Below the pieces are notes generated by a model. That model was not told the DNA's origin, ran no database searches, and was given only the letters and a program-made list of their open reading frames with translations. 64,000 nt of DNA. It comes from an uncultured Erythrobacter sp. (GTDB lineage: Bacteria > Pseudomonadota > Alphaproteobacteria > Sphingomonadales > Sphingomonadaceae). The position numbers and the translations under genes were made by a program. The first letter of the stretch is position 1. The number at the start of each line of letters is the position of its first letter. Location of the stretch: contig NZ_OY284433.1 in assembly GCF_958304185.1 (NCBI RefSeq), positions 682,001-746,000 of the forward strand, given 5' to 3'. This document shows positions 56,874-64,000 of this stretch, piece by piece.

Positions 56874-57215
56874 TCACCCCAAGCCGGGCAGGTTGAACCC
56901 CGGCGGCAGGCCCATCGAACCCTGCATTTCGCGCATTTGCTGGTCCGACACGCGGTCCGCCCGGTCTCGCGCGTCGTTGAAGGCAGCGGTGACTAGGTCT
57001 TCGAGGATCTGCTTGTCGTCCGGCACCATCAAGCTGTCATCGATGCTGACGCCGAGAATGCGGCCCTTGGCGCTGGCGCGGACCTTCACGAGGCCACCGC
57101 CTGCCGTGCCTTCAACCTCGATCGAGTCCAGCTTTACCTGCATCTCGTTCATCTGCTTCTGAATCGTCTCGGCGGCCTGCTGGGCGGCGGCCATCATCTC
57201 TTCCATCGATTTCAT
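56874..57215 (-). CDS. Nucleoid-associated protein YbaB/EbfC family
   Basis: A 113-residue protein of the YbaB/EbfC family, starting MKSMEEMMAAAQQAAETIQK. A long helix is followed by 'VEGTAGGGLVKVRASAKGRI' and 'LEDLVTAAFNDARDRADRVS'. It binds DNA as a dimer. It is 13 bases downstream of dnaX, the conserved arrangement, and should be co-transcribed. Confidence 0.94.
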   Translation of the reverse strand: MKSMEEMMAAAQQAAETIQKQMNEMQVKLDSIEVEGTAGGGLVKVRASAKGRILGVSIDDSLMVPDDKQILEDLVTAAFNDARDRADRVSDQQMREMQGSMGLPPGFNLPGLG

Positions 57216-57228
57216 TGCGGGGGACTCC

Positions 57229-59025
57229 TCAATTCCAAGGGGGATTGCCAGCGCCGCCACTGGCAGCGCGGCTGGGGGTTGTGATCAATTCAGCCTCGGG
57301 AAAGGCTTCGAACGCGGCCTTGACCAGCGGGTCGGACCGGATGCGCGCATCCGCGGCGGCGGCCTCGGCCTCGGCGACTTCGCGCAAGCTCGGCTGCGCG
57401 GCACCCGTGCCGCGTTCGATCAGCCAGCGCTTGCCAGTGACCTTGAACAGGGCCTCACGGATGTCAGGCGCGGGATCATCGGGGAAGTTGTCGGCTTGCT
57501 GATAGGCCAGCCTTTCGCCAGCGAGTTCGATCACCCGCACCCGGTCCCGCATCATCTGAGCAACACGCAACTGCCCTGCGGCATCGACCGCATCGACCAG
57601 CGCGGCCCAATCCTGCACAGGCGAGGCTGCAGCAGGTGCGGGAGCGGGAGCGGGAGCGGCCCCCTCAGCAGCCGCAGCAGGAGCGGCGACAAACCCGCTC
57701 GCCGCAATCTCCTCAATCCGCCGCGCGAGCTTGCCGGGATCTGGCATTTGCGCCGCATGGAGAATGCGCAGGAGCGCCATCTGTAGCGAGACGAGCGGAT
57801 CGGGCGCGGTGCGCACCTCATCGTGGCCCTTGAGCAGCAATTGCCACAGCCGGTGCAATTCGCCCGCACCCAGCCTTGCCGCAAAATCGGCAAGCGCTGC
57901 GCGCTCTTCCTCGGCAGGCGCATCCGGCTCACCGCCCGATACCTGCGCCAGTGTCACGCGGTGGGTCAGGTCCATCAGCGCGCGCATCAAGGCCAGCGGC
58001 TCGACCCCGAGCGAATATTGCTCGTCAACTGCCGCAAGCAAATCCTTGGCATCGCCTGACAAAATATGACCTAGCACCCGACGCTGCGCGCTCTTGTCCG
58101 CCAGCCCGAGCATATCGCGCACCCGGCTGCCGCTGACTTGGCCCTCGCCATCAAGATCCGCGTGAGCAATCGCCTGATCCAGGATCGAAAGCCCGTCGCG
58201 CACGGATCCTTCGGCGGCGGCAGCGATGATGCTGAGCGCCTCGGCTTCGGCCTCAACGCCCTCCAACCGGCACACCTTGGCGAAGTGCTCTGCCAGCATG
58301 GGTGCGGGGATACGGCGCAGGTCGAACCGCTGCGTGCGGCTCAGCACCGTCACCGGCAGCTTGTCGACTTCAGTGGTTGCAAACAGGAACTTCACATGAG
58401 GAGGTGGCTCCTCAAGTGTCTTCAGTAACGCATTGAAAGCATTGCGAGACAGCATGTGGACTTCATCGATGATATAGATCTTGTAGCGCGCCGAAACCGC
58501 CGCATAGCGCACCTGTTCAATGATCTCGCGCACGTCATCGACGCCGGTGTTGGAAGCCGCATCCATCTCGATCACGTCGATGTGGCGCCCCTCGGCGATC
58601 GCCGTGCAGGCCTCGCACACCCCGCAAGGGTCGATGGTTGGCCCGCCCTGCCCGTCCGGCCCGACGCAGTTGAGCGCCTTGGCAATCAGTCGCGCGGTCG
58701 AGGTCTTGCCGACCCCGCGCACCCCGGTCATCAGGAAGGCATGGGCCAACCGGTCGCGCGCAATCGCATTGGCGAGCGTGCGCACCATCGCCTCCTGCCC
58801 GATCAGTTCGGAGAAAGTCTGCGGACGGTATTTGCGGGCGAGCACGCGGTACGCCTGTCCAGTGGCCTGGGCAGGCCGGGCAGGCGCTACCGGCGCGGCT
58901 GCGGGAGGCGCAGGCGCAGGCGCTGGTGCCGGATCGCCAAACAGCGCGTTTTGCCCCGCCGCCTCGAGCTCGGCGGCGGTCGGCCCGGTGTCGTCCTCGG
59001 GCAGTTCGGGATCGGAATCGCTCAT
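57229..59025 (-). CDS. dnaX: DNA polymerase III subunit gamma/tau
   Basis: A 598-residue clamp-loader ATPase. An acidic, Pro-rich N-terminal extension (residues 1-50) is followed by 'YRVLARKYRPQTFSELIGQE', Walker A 'TGVRGVGKTSTARLIAK', the four zinc-site cysteines in 'NCVGPDG...CGVCEACTA', and the Walker B/sensor region 'YIIDEVHMLSRNAFNALLK'. The C-terminal third includes an Ala/Pro linker and a tau-like domain. It assembles the clamp loader and couples polymerases at the fork. ATG at 59025 is one codon after another ATG at 59028. Confidence 0.96.
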   Translation of the reverse strand: MSDSDPELPEDDTGPTAAELEAAGQNALFGDPAPAPAPAPPAAAPVAPARPAQATGQAYRVLARKYRPQTFSELIGQEAMVRTLANAIARDRLAHAFLMTGVRGVGKTSTARLIAKALNCVGPDGQGGPTIDPCGVCEACTAIAEGRHIDVIEMDAASNTGVDDVREIIEQVRYAAVSARYKIYIIDEVHMLSRNAFNALLKTLEEPPPHVKFLFATTEVDKLPVTVLSRTQRFDLRRIPAPMLAEHFAKVCRLEGVEAEAEALSIIAAAAEGSVRDGLSILDQAIAHADLDGEGQVSGSRVRDMLGLADKSAQRRVLGHILSGDAKDLLAAVDEQYSLGVEPLALMRALMDLTHRVTLAQVSGGEPDAPAEEERAALADFAARLGAGELHRLWQLLLKGHDEVRTAPDPLVSLQMALLRILHAAQMPDPGKLARRIEEIAASGFVAAPAAAAEGAAPAPAPAPAAASPVQDWAALVDAVDAAGQLRVAQMMRDRVRVIELAGERLAYQQADNFPDDPAPDIREALFKVTGKRWLIERGTGAAQPSLREVAEAEAAAADARIRSDPLVKAAFEAFPEAELITTPSRAASGGAGNPPWN

Positions 59026-59115
59026 CACCGAGTCATCTTAGGCCCGCGATCCGGCAATGTCGAAGCCTTGCGGGCGATCGTCACCATCATCGCGCTTGAC
59101 CGATAGGTTTCAGTT

Positions 59116-59128
59116 AGTATTCAATACT
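59116..59128. promoter_or_regulatory. Perfect palindrome AGTATT-C-AATACT, operator-like
   Basis: Six-base arms around a single C, 20 bases before the TTG start of the DUF4188 gene. The position is right for a repressor site over the promoter. The regulator is not known. Confidence 0.5.
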
Positions 59129-59148
59129 TTCGAGTGCAGGAGACCGAC

Positions 59149-59646
59149 TTGATCATCACCCCCGGCCGCGTAACCGACAACCATTCCGGCCCGCTGGTGG
59201 TCTTCGTGATCGGAATGCGGATCAACCACTTCCACAAGGTCGGGCGGTGGCTCCCGGTGTTCAAGGCAATGGGGCCGATGCTGCGCGAGCTTTACAGCAA
59301 TCCCGAGTCCGGTTTTCTCGGGACGGAATTTGCCCTCACCTCTCCGCGCCAGATCCTGCTGCTGCAATATTGGCAGGATTTCGACGCGCTCGAGACCTAC
59401 GCCCGAAACAGCGAGGCGCAGCACTGGCCGGCATGGACCGCCTTCAACAAGGCGATCGGAAATGACGGGACGGTGGGAATCTATCACGAAACCTATGCGG
59501 TGGCGGCAGGGGCGCACGAGAGCGTCTATGTCAATATGCCGCCGTTCGGGCTCGGGCGCTTCGCAGGACTCGTGCCCGCAACGGGCTCGCGCAATGCGGC
59601 GCGCGAGCGGATGCGCGTGAGCGCGGGCACCGGCGGCGAGGCGTGA
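59149..59646 (+). CDS. DUF4188 family protein (monooxygenase-like)
   Basis: About 165 residues from the TTG at 59149, which has AGGAG six bases upstream and matches the family N-terminus IITPGRVT; a GTG at 59134 is the alternative. Family segments are 'VVFVIGMRINHFHKVGRWLP', 'LRELYSNPESGFLGTEF' and 'LLLQYWQDFDALETYARN'. The fold is a dimeric alpha/beta barrel like small monooxygenases, with an unknown substrate. It stands alone between dnaX and the SRP RNA, behind an operator-like palindrome. Confidence 0.8.
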   Translation: MIITPGRVTDNHSGPLVVFVIGMRINHFHKVGRWLPVFKAMGPMLRELYSNPESGFLGTEFALTSPRQILLLQYWQDFDALETYARNSEAQHWPAWTAFNKAIGNDGTVGIYHETYAVAAGAHESVYVNMPPFGLGRFAGLVPATGSRNAARERMRVSAGTGGEA

Positions 59647-59659
59647 CGGATTGTCGGGT

Positions 59660-59751
59660 AAAGGAGCCGGGCGACCCGCCGCAATCCACCTGAGCTGCTT
59701 CCTTCCGGACCTGACTCGGTGAGCGGACGCAAACGTCCACCCGACTCCCAC
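59660..59751 (-). ncRNA. ffs: Signal recognition particle RNA, small bacterial (4.5S) type
   Basis: On the minus strand the conserved SRP domain is GTCAGGTCCGGAAGGAAGCA, with the GGAA tetraloop and the asymmetric loops that bind Ffh. The ends pair: GGAGTCGGG near the 5' end with CCCGGCTCC near the 3' end, closing a long hairpin of about 92 bases. A T run follows at the 3' end. It works with FtsY (19784) in membrane targeting. Confidence 0.93.
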
Positions 59752-59817
59752 GTGAGCATATGGCGCGGGTCGAACAGAAAATCAACTCGGCGAAAAAATT
59801 GGCCCGCAGGGCCGCAA

Positions 59818-59872
59818 GGGCAAACGCCCGCCGCGGCTTATGCCGCGTAGCCAAGGCGGGCGGACGCCCGCC
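59818..59872. terminator. Cluster of three hairpins
   Basis: GGGC-AAAC-GCCC at 59818-59829, CGCGGC-TTAT-GCCGCG at 59832-59847, and GGCGGGC-GGAC-GCCCGCC at 59855-59872. The outer two also pair with each other. They lie just past the stop of the complex I accessory gene and before ffs on the minus strand, and so may end that transcript and insulate ffs. Confidence 0.55.
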
Positions 59873-59889
59873 GCCCGGCGCTTGAGGGC

Positions 59890-60168
59890 CTAACGAAAGT
59901 TATCCGCGTAGGCCTGTAGCTTGAGCCGCTTGGGCGGGGTCGCATGGACGCGCGCAGCGATGCCGTATTTTTCGGCATAGGCCTTGGCCGCATCCTTCGA
60001 GGGGAAGGTCAGGTTCACCTGCGACTGCGTGTCGGCGCTACCGGTCCAACCCATCAGGGGATCGGCGAACCGCGCTTCGGACTGTTCGAACTCCAGCACC
60101 CACTCATCGGTGTGCGCCTTGCCGGACTGCATCGCGTGCTTGGTCTTCTGATAGATACGTGCGGGCAT
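59890..60168 (-). CDS. ETC complex I subunit, NDUFS4-like
   Basis: A 92-residue protein of the NDUFS4/18-kDa complex I accessory family, found in alphaproteobacteria and mitochondria. It has 'RIYQKTKHAMQSGKAHTDEW', 'ADPLMGWTGSADTQSQV' (the conserved WTGS motif) and 'FPSKDAAKAYAEKYGI'. It is soluble and joins the peripheral arm of NADH:quinone oxidoreductase. No other nuo gene is nearby. It supports an alphaproteobacterial origin of the window. Confidence 0.93.
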   Translation of the reverse strand: MPARIYQKTKHAMQSGKAHTDEWVLEFEQSEARFADPLMGWTGSADTQSQVNLTFPSKDAAKAYAEKYGIAARVHATPPKRLKLQAYADNFR

Positions 60169-60278
60169 TTCTTTTGCGATCCTCGCTCATGCTGGCTTCG
60201 CCAGCGTCGCTGCGGGCGGACGGTCGGCCTTGCGACCTGCTAATGCGGGTCGAATTGCGCTCTGCCGATAGCGCAATC

Positions 60279-62705
60279 CTATTGGCGGTTGAAGGCGTTT
60301 TTGGTCTTGAGACTCGGCTTTTCCAGCCAGGGCTCGTCGGGCCAGCGGTGCTTGGGATAGCGGCCCTTCATGTCCTTGACCACATCGCGCCAACTGCCGC
60401 GCCAGAATCCGGGCAGATCACGGGTCGACTGGACAGGGCGACCACCGGGACTGGTCAGCTTCAGCAGCAAAGGCGTGCGACCGATCATCGGCTGCACATC
60501 CAGACCGAATACTGCCTGCACCCGCACCTCGACGCTCGGCGCATCGTCGCCCGCATAGTCGATGGCGTGGCGGGTATCGGCGGGAGAATTGAAATGCGTC
60601 GGCGCGGCGCCGTCGAGCTGTTGGCGCGTGTTCCAGTCGAGCTGGCCCAGCGCGGCCTCGGCGAAACGATGGGGAGGCAATTCAAGGTCGCGCCGTCCGG
60701 CGAGCAGCGGCGCCAGCCATTCGTCCGCCCGGTCGTGCAGGGCCTCCTCCGACAGCGCCTCGACCCCGGCAAAGCGCGCGCGGGCGAGGAAGCCTTGGGG
60801 CAGCACCTCCGCCAGACGCTCCACAGCCTTGCCCACAAGGATATCCACAAGCAGCGCCGGATCGGGCGCGGGTTCAGGCACGCTCGCCAGAACGATCGCA
60901 CCAAGCCGCCGTTCGCGCCGTGCCTCGACACGGTCTTTGTCATTATTCCAGAGAGTTGTGATGCGTTCTTGCAGTTCTTTGGCAAAAAGCACAGCAATCC
61001 GGTCGGGTGCGACTTCCGCTCCAGCGGTGATCCGCGCACCCTTGGCTTGCCCTTGCGCATCACCGATCACAATCCACTCGGCGCGGGCCAGAGGTGAGGC
61101 TATGTCGAGCTGGTAGCCCCGCCCCCCGGCACTCAGCCAGTTCTCGCCAGAAGAGTCGCGCCGCCGCGCGACGAAATCGAGGCGCGCGAGTGCGAACGCT
61201 TCGGCGGCATCGGTAGCAGGACTATCCCCGATTACGTGCGCCAGCTTCGCCGCCTGCCGCGCCCAGCCATCTGCAATCCGCGCTGCCGCCACGCTGCGCG
61301 GTGCCCGGTCGCCGCACCAACGGGTGAGGCGTTGCAGGAGGTCTTCGCCCCGCCCGCCCAGCCCGCGTTCCTGCAACAGCATGATAAGCCGCGCCGCATC
61401 CTCGCCGCAGCTCGCGCTCGCTCCGTGCAGCACGGCTGCCGCCTGATCGGGCGACATCGGCAGGCTGGCAATCGCTTCGCCCAAGGGTGTGATCCGCCCG
61501 CTGGCATCAAGCGCGTCGAGCGCTTCCAGTGCCCCCCTCGCCGCTGCGACCGAGGCTTCGGGCGGCGGATCGAGCCACGGCAGCGCCTGCGGGTTAGCCG
61601 TCCCCCACTTCGCCAGCCGCAGCAGTAGCGGCGCGAGGTCAGCCTGCATGATCTCGGCCGGGGCGAATTCGGGGCGGCCGGCATGGCCCGCCTCCTCCCA
61701 CAGCCGATATGCAACACCCGGCCCCTGCCGCGCAGCACGCCCGGCCCGCTGCGCTGCCGAGGCTTGGCTGGCGCGGCGGGTGACGAGGTGGGTGGAGCCT
61801 GCCGCCCGGTCGAATTCGGCGAGTCGCGCGAGGCCGGAGTCCACGACCACGCTTACCCCGTCCAAGGTCAGCGAGGTCTCGGCAATCGCGGTCGCCAACA
61901 CAATGCGGCGGCGCCCTTCAGGATCGCGGCGGATCGCGGTGCGTTGGGCAGCGGGTTCGATCTGGCCGTGGAGCGCATGGATCGGCACATCCTTCAGGCG
62001 CGGTTCCAGCCGCTCGCGCACCCGCTCGATCTCGCGCACGCCGGGGAGGAAGGCGAGGATGTCGCCCGCTTCCTCACGCCATGCGGTCAGCACAGCAGCG
62101 GCCATACGATCCTCGATTTTCTGCGAGGCATCGCCGCCAAACCATTTGATCGTCAGCGGAAAACTACGACCTTTGCTTTCGATGATTGCCGCGCCTTCGC
62201 CCAGCAACCGGCCGAACCGCGCTCCGTCGATGGTCGCCGACATGACCAACACCCGCAGGTCTTCGCGCAGCACGGCGCGGGTCTCCAATGCCAGTGCGAG
62301 ACCAAGATCGCTGTCGAGCGCGCGTTCGTGCGCTTCGTCGAAGAGCAGCGCGGAAACGCCGGGAAGCTCGGGATCGTCCACCAGCCGGTTCACGAGGATC
62401 GCTTCGGTGACCACAAGGATGCGGGTCTTGGCGGAAACTTTGCTGTCGAGCCGGGTCATGTAGCCGACGGTCTCGCCCGGCTTTTCTCCGAGCATTTCGG
62501 CCATGCGCTCGGCTGCCGCACGGGCGGCGACGCGGCGGGGCGAGGTAAGGATGATCTGGCCGGTGCACCACGGCTGGCTCAGCAGATCAGGTGCCACCGC
62601 AGTGGTCTTCCCTGCCCCCGGCGGCGCGATCAGCACGGCTGCGCCTTGCTCTGCGAGTGCAGCGCGGATCTGCGGCAGGACTGCGTAGATGGGCAGGTCT
62701 GTCAT
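60279..62705 (-). CDS. hrpB: ATP-dependent helicase HrpB
   Basis: An 808-residue DEAH-box helicase. Motif I is 'IAPPGAGKTTAVAPDLL', motif Ia 'TSPRRVAARAAAERM', motif II 'LLFDEAHERALDSDL', motif III 'SATIDG', and motif VI 'SAAQRAGRAARQGPG'. The HrpB-specific C-terminal domain ends with 'RYPKHRWPDEPW' and matches the family. Its role in cells is unclear. ATG at 62705 (MTDLPIYAVLPQ) is chosen because the start at 62720 falls inside a palindromic repeat. Confidence 0.95.
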   Translation of the reverse strand: MTDLPIYAVLPQIRAALAEQGAAVLIAPPGAGKTTAVAPDLLSQPWCTGQIILTSPRRVAARAAAERMAEMLGEKPGETVGYMTRLDSKVSAKTRILVVTEAILVNRLVDDPELPGVSALLFDEAHERALDSDLGLALALETRAVLREDLRVLVMSATIDGARFGRLLGEGAAIIESKGRSFPLTIKWFGGDASQKIEDRMAAAVLTAWREEAGDILAFLPGVREIERVRERLEPRLKDVPIHALHGQIEPAAQRTAIRRDPEGRRRIVLATAIAETSLTLDGVSVVVDSGLARLAEFDRAAGSTHLVTRRASQASAAQRAGRAARQGPGVAYRLWEEAGHAGRPEFAPAEIMQADLAPLLLRLAKWGTANPQALPWLDPPPEASVAAARGALEALDALDASGRITPLGEAIASLPMSPDQAAAVLHGASASCGEDAARLIMLLQERGLGGRGEDLLQRLTRWCGDRAPRSVAAARIADGWARQAAKLAHVIGDSPATDAAEAFALARLDFVARRRDSSGENWLSAGGRGYQLDIASPLARAEWIVIGDAQGQAKGARITAGAEVAPDRIAVLFAKELQERITTLWNNDKDRVEARRERRLGAIVLASVPEPAPDPALLVDILVGKAVERLAEVLPQGFLARARFAGVEALSEEALHDRADEWLAPLLAGRRDLELPPHRFAEAALGQLDWNTRQQLDGAAPTHFNSPADTRHAIDYAGDDAPSVEVRVQAVFGLDVQPMIGRTPLLLKLTSPGGRPVQSTRDLPGFWRGSWRDVVKDMKGRYPKHRWPDEPWLEKPSLKTKNAFNRQ

Positions 62706-62715
62706 CACTTCACTC

Positions 62716-62802
62716 GTCATGCTGAACTTGTTTCAGCATCCATGCCAGACATCATGCTCAGAGCTTGCAGCCAAATGGACCCTGAACCGAGTTCAGGGTG
62801 AC
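62716..62802. repeat. Interspersed palindrome pair (CTGAAC-TTG-TTTCAG type)
   Basis: The left unit, ATGCTGAA-CTTGT-TTCAGCAT (62719-62739), and right unit, ACCCTGAA-CCGAG-TTCAGGGT (62779-62799), each form an 8-bp stem. The outer ends GTCA and TGAC also pair. The unit layout is the same as at 21364-21455 but with different arm bases. It lies between ispB-like and hrpB genes on the minus strand, directly at the hrpB start. Confidence 0.8.
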
Positions 62803-62813
62803 AGAAGAGGAAA

Positions 62814-63824
62814 TCAATGCCCGCGCGCGACTGCGAATTGCGCCGCTTCGGCCATCGCCTGACGGGCCTTGCCGTCCGGGAAGATCGAGATCGCATCGAT
62901 CGCCCGGTGCGCGAAGTGACGCGCGCGTTCGCGGGTGTCTTCCAAGGCGTTGTGCTTGCTGATCAGGGAAATCGCATGGGCAAGGTCGGCATCGGACGTG
63001 CGATGCCCGATAATCGCGTCCTTCCAGAACTTGCGCTCTTCTTCGTTGCCGCGGGCATAGGCGAGGATCACCGGCAGGGTCATCTTGCCCTCGCGGAAGT
63101 CGTCGCCCTGATCCTTGCCCATTTCAGCCGCGTCGGAATCGTAGTCAATCGCATCGTCGACCAGCTGGAAGGCGACACCGAGATTGCGGCCATAGGATTC
63201 CAGCGCGCGCTCCTGCTCTTCCGAACATTCGGCCACCACGGCGCTGATCTGGCTGGCTGCGGCGAACAGCGCGGCGGTTTTCGCGCCGATGATGTGGAGG
63301 TATTGTTCTTCGCTGGTGGCGATCTGGCGCTGGGCTGAGAGCTGCGAGACCTCCCCTTCGGCGATCACGGCGCTGGCGCGCGCGAGGATCGAAAGGACGC
63401 GCAAGGAGCCGTCCTCGGTCATCAGTTCGAACGCGCGGCTGAACAGGAAATCGCCAACCAGCACGGTTGCCGGATTGCCGAAGATGATGTTGGCCGCCGC
63501 CTTACCGCGCCTGAGTTCGCTGCCGTCCACGACATCGTCGTGCAGCAGCGTGGCGGTGTGGATGAATTCAACCGCAGCGGCGAGCTTGTAATGGCGTGTG
63601 CCTTTATAGCCGACCAGTTCCGCCCCCGCGAGCGTCAGCATCGGCCGCAGCCGTTTGCCCCCGCCCGAGATCAGATGCCCGGCCAGCCGCGGGATCAGCG
63701 GGATCTCGCTCTGCATCCGCTCAAGGATGACCGCGTTGACGGAGTTCATGCCCGAAGCCGTCAGCGACAGCATCGGATCGAGTGTCGGCGCCTTGCGCGG
63801 CAGGGGAATGATATCGGCACTCAT
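62814..63824 (-). CDS. ispB: Polyprenyl diphosphate synthase (octaprenyl/decaprenyl type)
   Basis: A 336-residue trans-prenyltransferase that makes the ubiquinone side chain. The first Asp-rich motif is 'TATLLHDDVVDGSELRRGK' and the second 'AFQLVDDAIDYDSDAAEMGK'. The residues before the first motif are small, which permits a long product; the exact length, C50 (Q10) as usual in this order or C40, cannot be read. 'SGGGKRLRPML' is the conserved substrate-binding segment. It is divergent from the chorismate mutase gene. Confidence 0.92.
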   Translation of the reverse strand: MSADIIPLPRKAPTLDPMLSLTASGMNSVNAVILERMQSEIPLIPRLAGHLISGGGKRLRPMLTLAGAELVGYKGTRHYKLAAAVEFIHTATLLHDDVVDGSELRRGKAAANIIFGNPATVLVGDFLFSRAFELMTEDGSLRVLSILARASAVIAEGEVSQLSAQRQIATSEEQYLHIIGAKTAALFAAASQISAVVAECSEEQERALESYGRNLGVAFQLVDDAIDYDSDAAEMGKDQGDDFREGKMTLPVILAYARGNEEERKFWKDAIIGHRTSDADLAHAISLISKHNALEDTRERARHFAHRAIDAISIFPDGKARQAMAEAAQFAVARGH

Positions 63825-63893
63825 GCTACCTGCGGCTCTAGGGCGGCCCCAGCGTGCTTGGCAAGCGCAGAATTGCTGCTAGTTTCGCAGCCG

Positions 63894-64000
63894 ATGTCCG
63901 ACAAAACGCAAACTCCGGTCGAGCCCGATCCGATGCTCGCTGCCTTCCGCAAGAGCATCGACAATATCGATGCGGCGCTGATCCATATGCTTGCCGAGCG
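63894..64000 (+). CDS. Chorismate mutase, cut by the right edge
   Basis: The first 35 codons of an AroQ-type chorismate mutase. ATG at 63894 is followed by 'MLAAFRKSIDNIDAALIHML' and then AER. The R-x2-I-D-x-I-D-x3-I-x-L pattern is the N-terminal helix with the active-site Arg. It catalyses chorismate to prephenate. Whether it is a stand-alone enzyme or fused to prephenate dehydratase lies outside the window. Confidence 0.82.
   Translation, partial: MSDKTQTPVEPDPMLAAFRKSIDNIDAALIHMLAE

Noticed and set aside
59110-59751. A minus-strand frame covering the DUF4188 gene and the SRP RNA
   Set aside because: It overlaps a clear structural RNA and a gene with family motifs, and its product has no domain.

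Overview
The window reads as chromosomal DNA of an alphaproteobacterium of the order Sphingomonadales, most likely family Erythrobacteraceae. The evidence is high GC, the gene content and protein style, a ccm-type cytochrome c maturation cluster, an NDUFS4-like complex I accessory subunit, CtrA-type and GAAC-N7-GAAC LexA-type sites, and a bamA-ompH-fabZ neighbourhood without lpxD/lpxA. The missing lpx genes suit a lineage that carries glycosphingolipids instead of lipid A. Almost all of the window is core genome. There is no CRISPR array, insertion sequence, prophage or integrase.

Layout. 1-1.56 kb: an AT-richer accessory patch with a cut SMI1/KNR4 gene and an overlapping leucine-rich-repeat gene, followed by about 400 bases without a supported gene, ending at the 3' end of tRNA-Met. 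1.7-5.0 kb: a 2H phosphoesterase and mltG-fabF-acpP (minus strand). 5.2-10.4 kb: an acetylpolyamine/histone-deacetylase-like hydrolase convergent with aspS, then rnd-oxyR. 10.5-15.9 kb: pgsA, an LplT-like transporter, a small tail-anchored protein and a ThDP enzyme around a CtrA site, CsbD and an EVE protein. 16-21.4 kb: a GGDEF-EAL protein, then the tightly packed run dapF-mtaB-ftsY-ispZ. 21.4-28.5 kb: kup and the operon ccmC-D-E-F-G-H-I, in which ccmD is a 46-residue gene. 28.6-31 kb: a Leu/Phe/Val-type dehydrogenase, tRNA-His, a 2OG-Fe(II) oxygenase and rpmE.

31.2-42.4 kb is the classic minus-strand envelope and translation cluster, read in transcription order rpsB, tsf, pyrH, frr, uppS, cdsA, dxr, rseP, bamA, ompH, fabZ. 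42.7-46.7 kb: a small membrane-protein gene behind two LexA-type boxes, pssA-psd, a KAS III-like enzyme and a LysR regulator. 46.8-50.8 kb: dabB-dabA, an energy-coupled inorganic-carbon uptake pair divergent from that LysR gene. 50.9-60.2 kb: tRNA-Tyr, rlmB, a lipoprotein, hup, lon, small hypotheticals, ybaB, dnaX, a DUF4188 protein, the SRP RNA and the complex I accessory subunit. 60.3-64 kb: hrpB, a polyprenyl diphosphate synthase and the start of a chorismate mutase cut by the right edge.

The best leads are four. First, the 85-residue membrane protein at 42733 has a consensus -35 hexamer and two LexA-type boxes, so it looks like an undescribed SOS-induced gene. Second, a complete DabAB system with a LysR regulator and two promoter dyads sits in what looks like a heterotroph. 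Third, a 63-residue tail-anchored protein lies directly behind a perfect CtrA site. Fourth, the SMI1-LRR pair abuts a tRNA 3' end. All calls come from reading the sequence and recalled family knowledge; no database search was possible.
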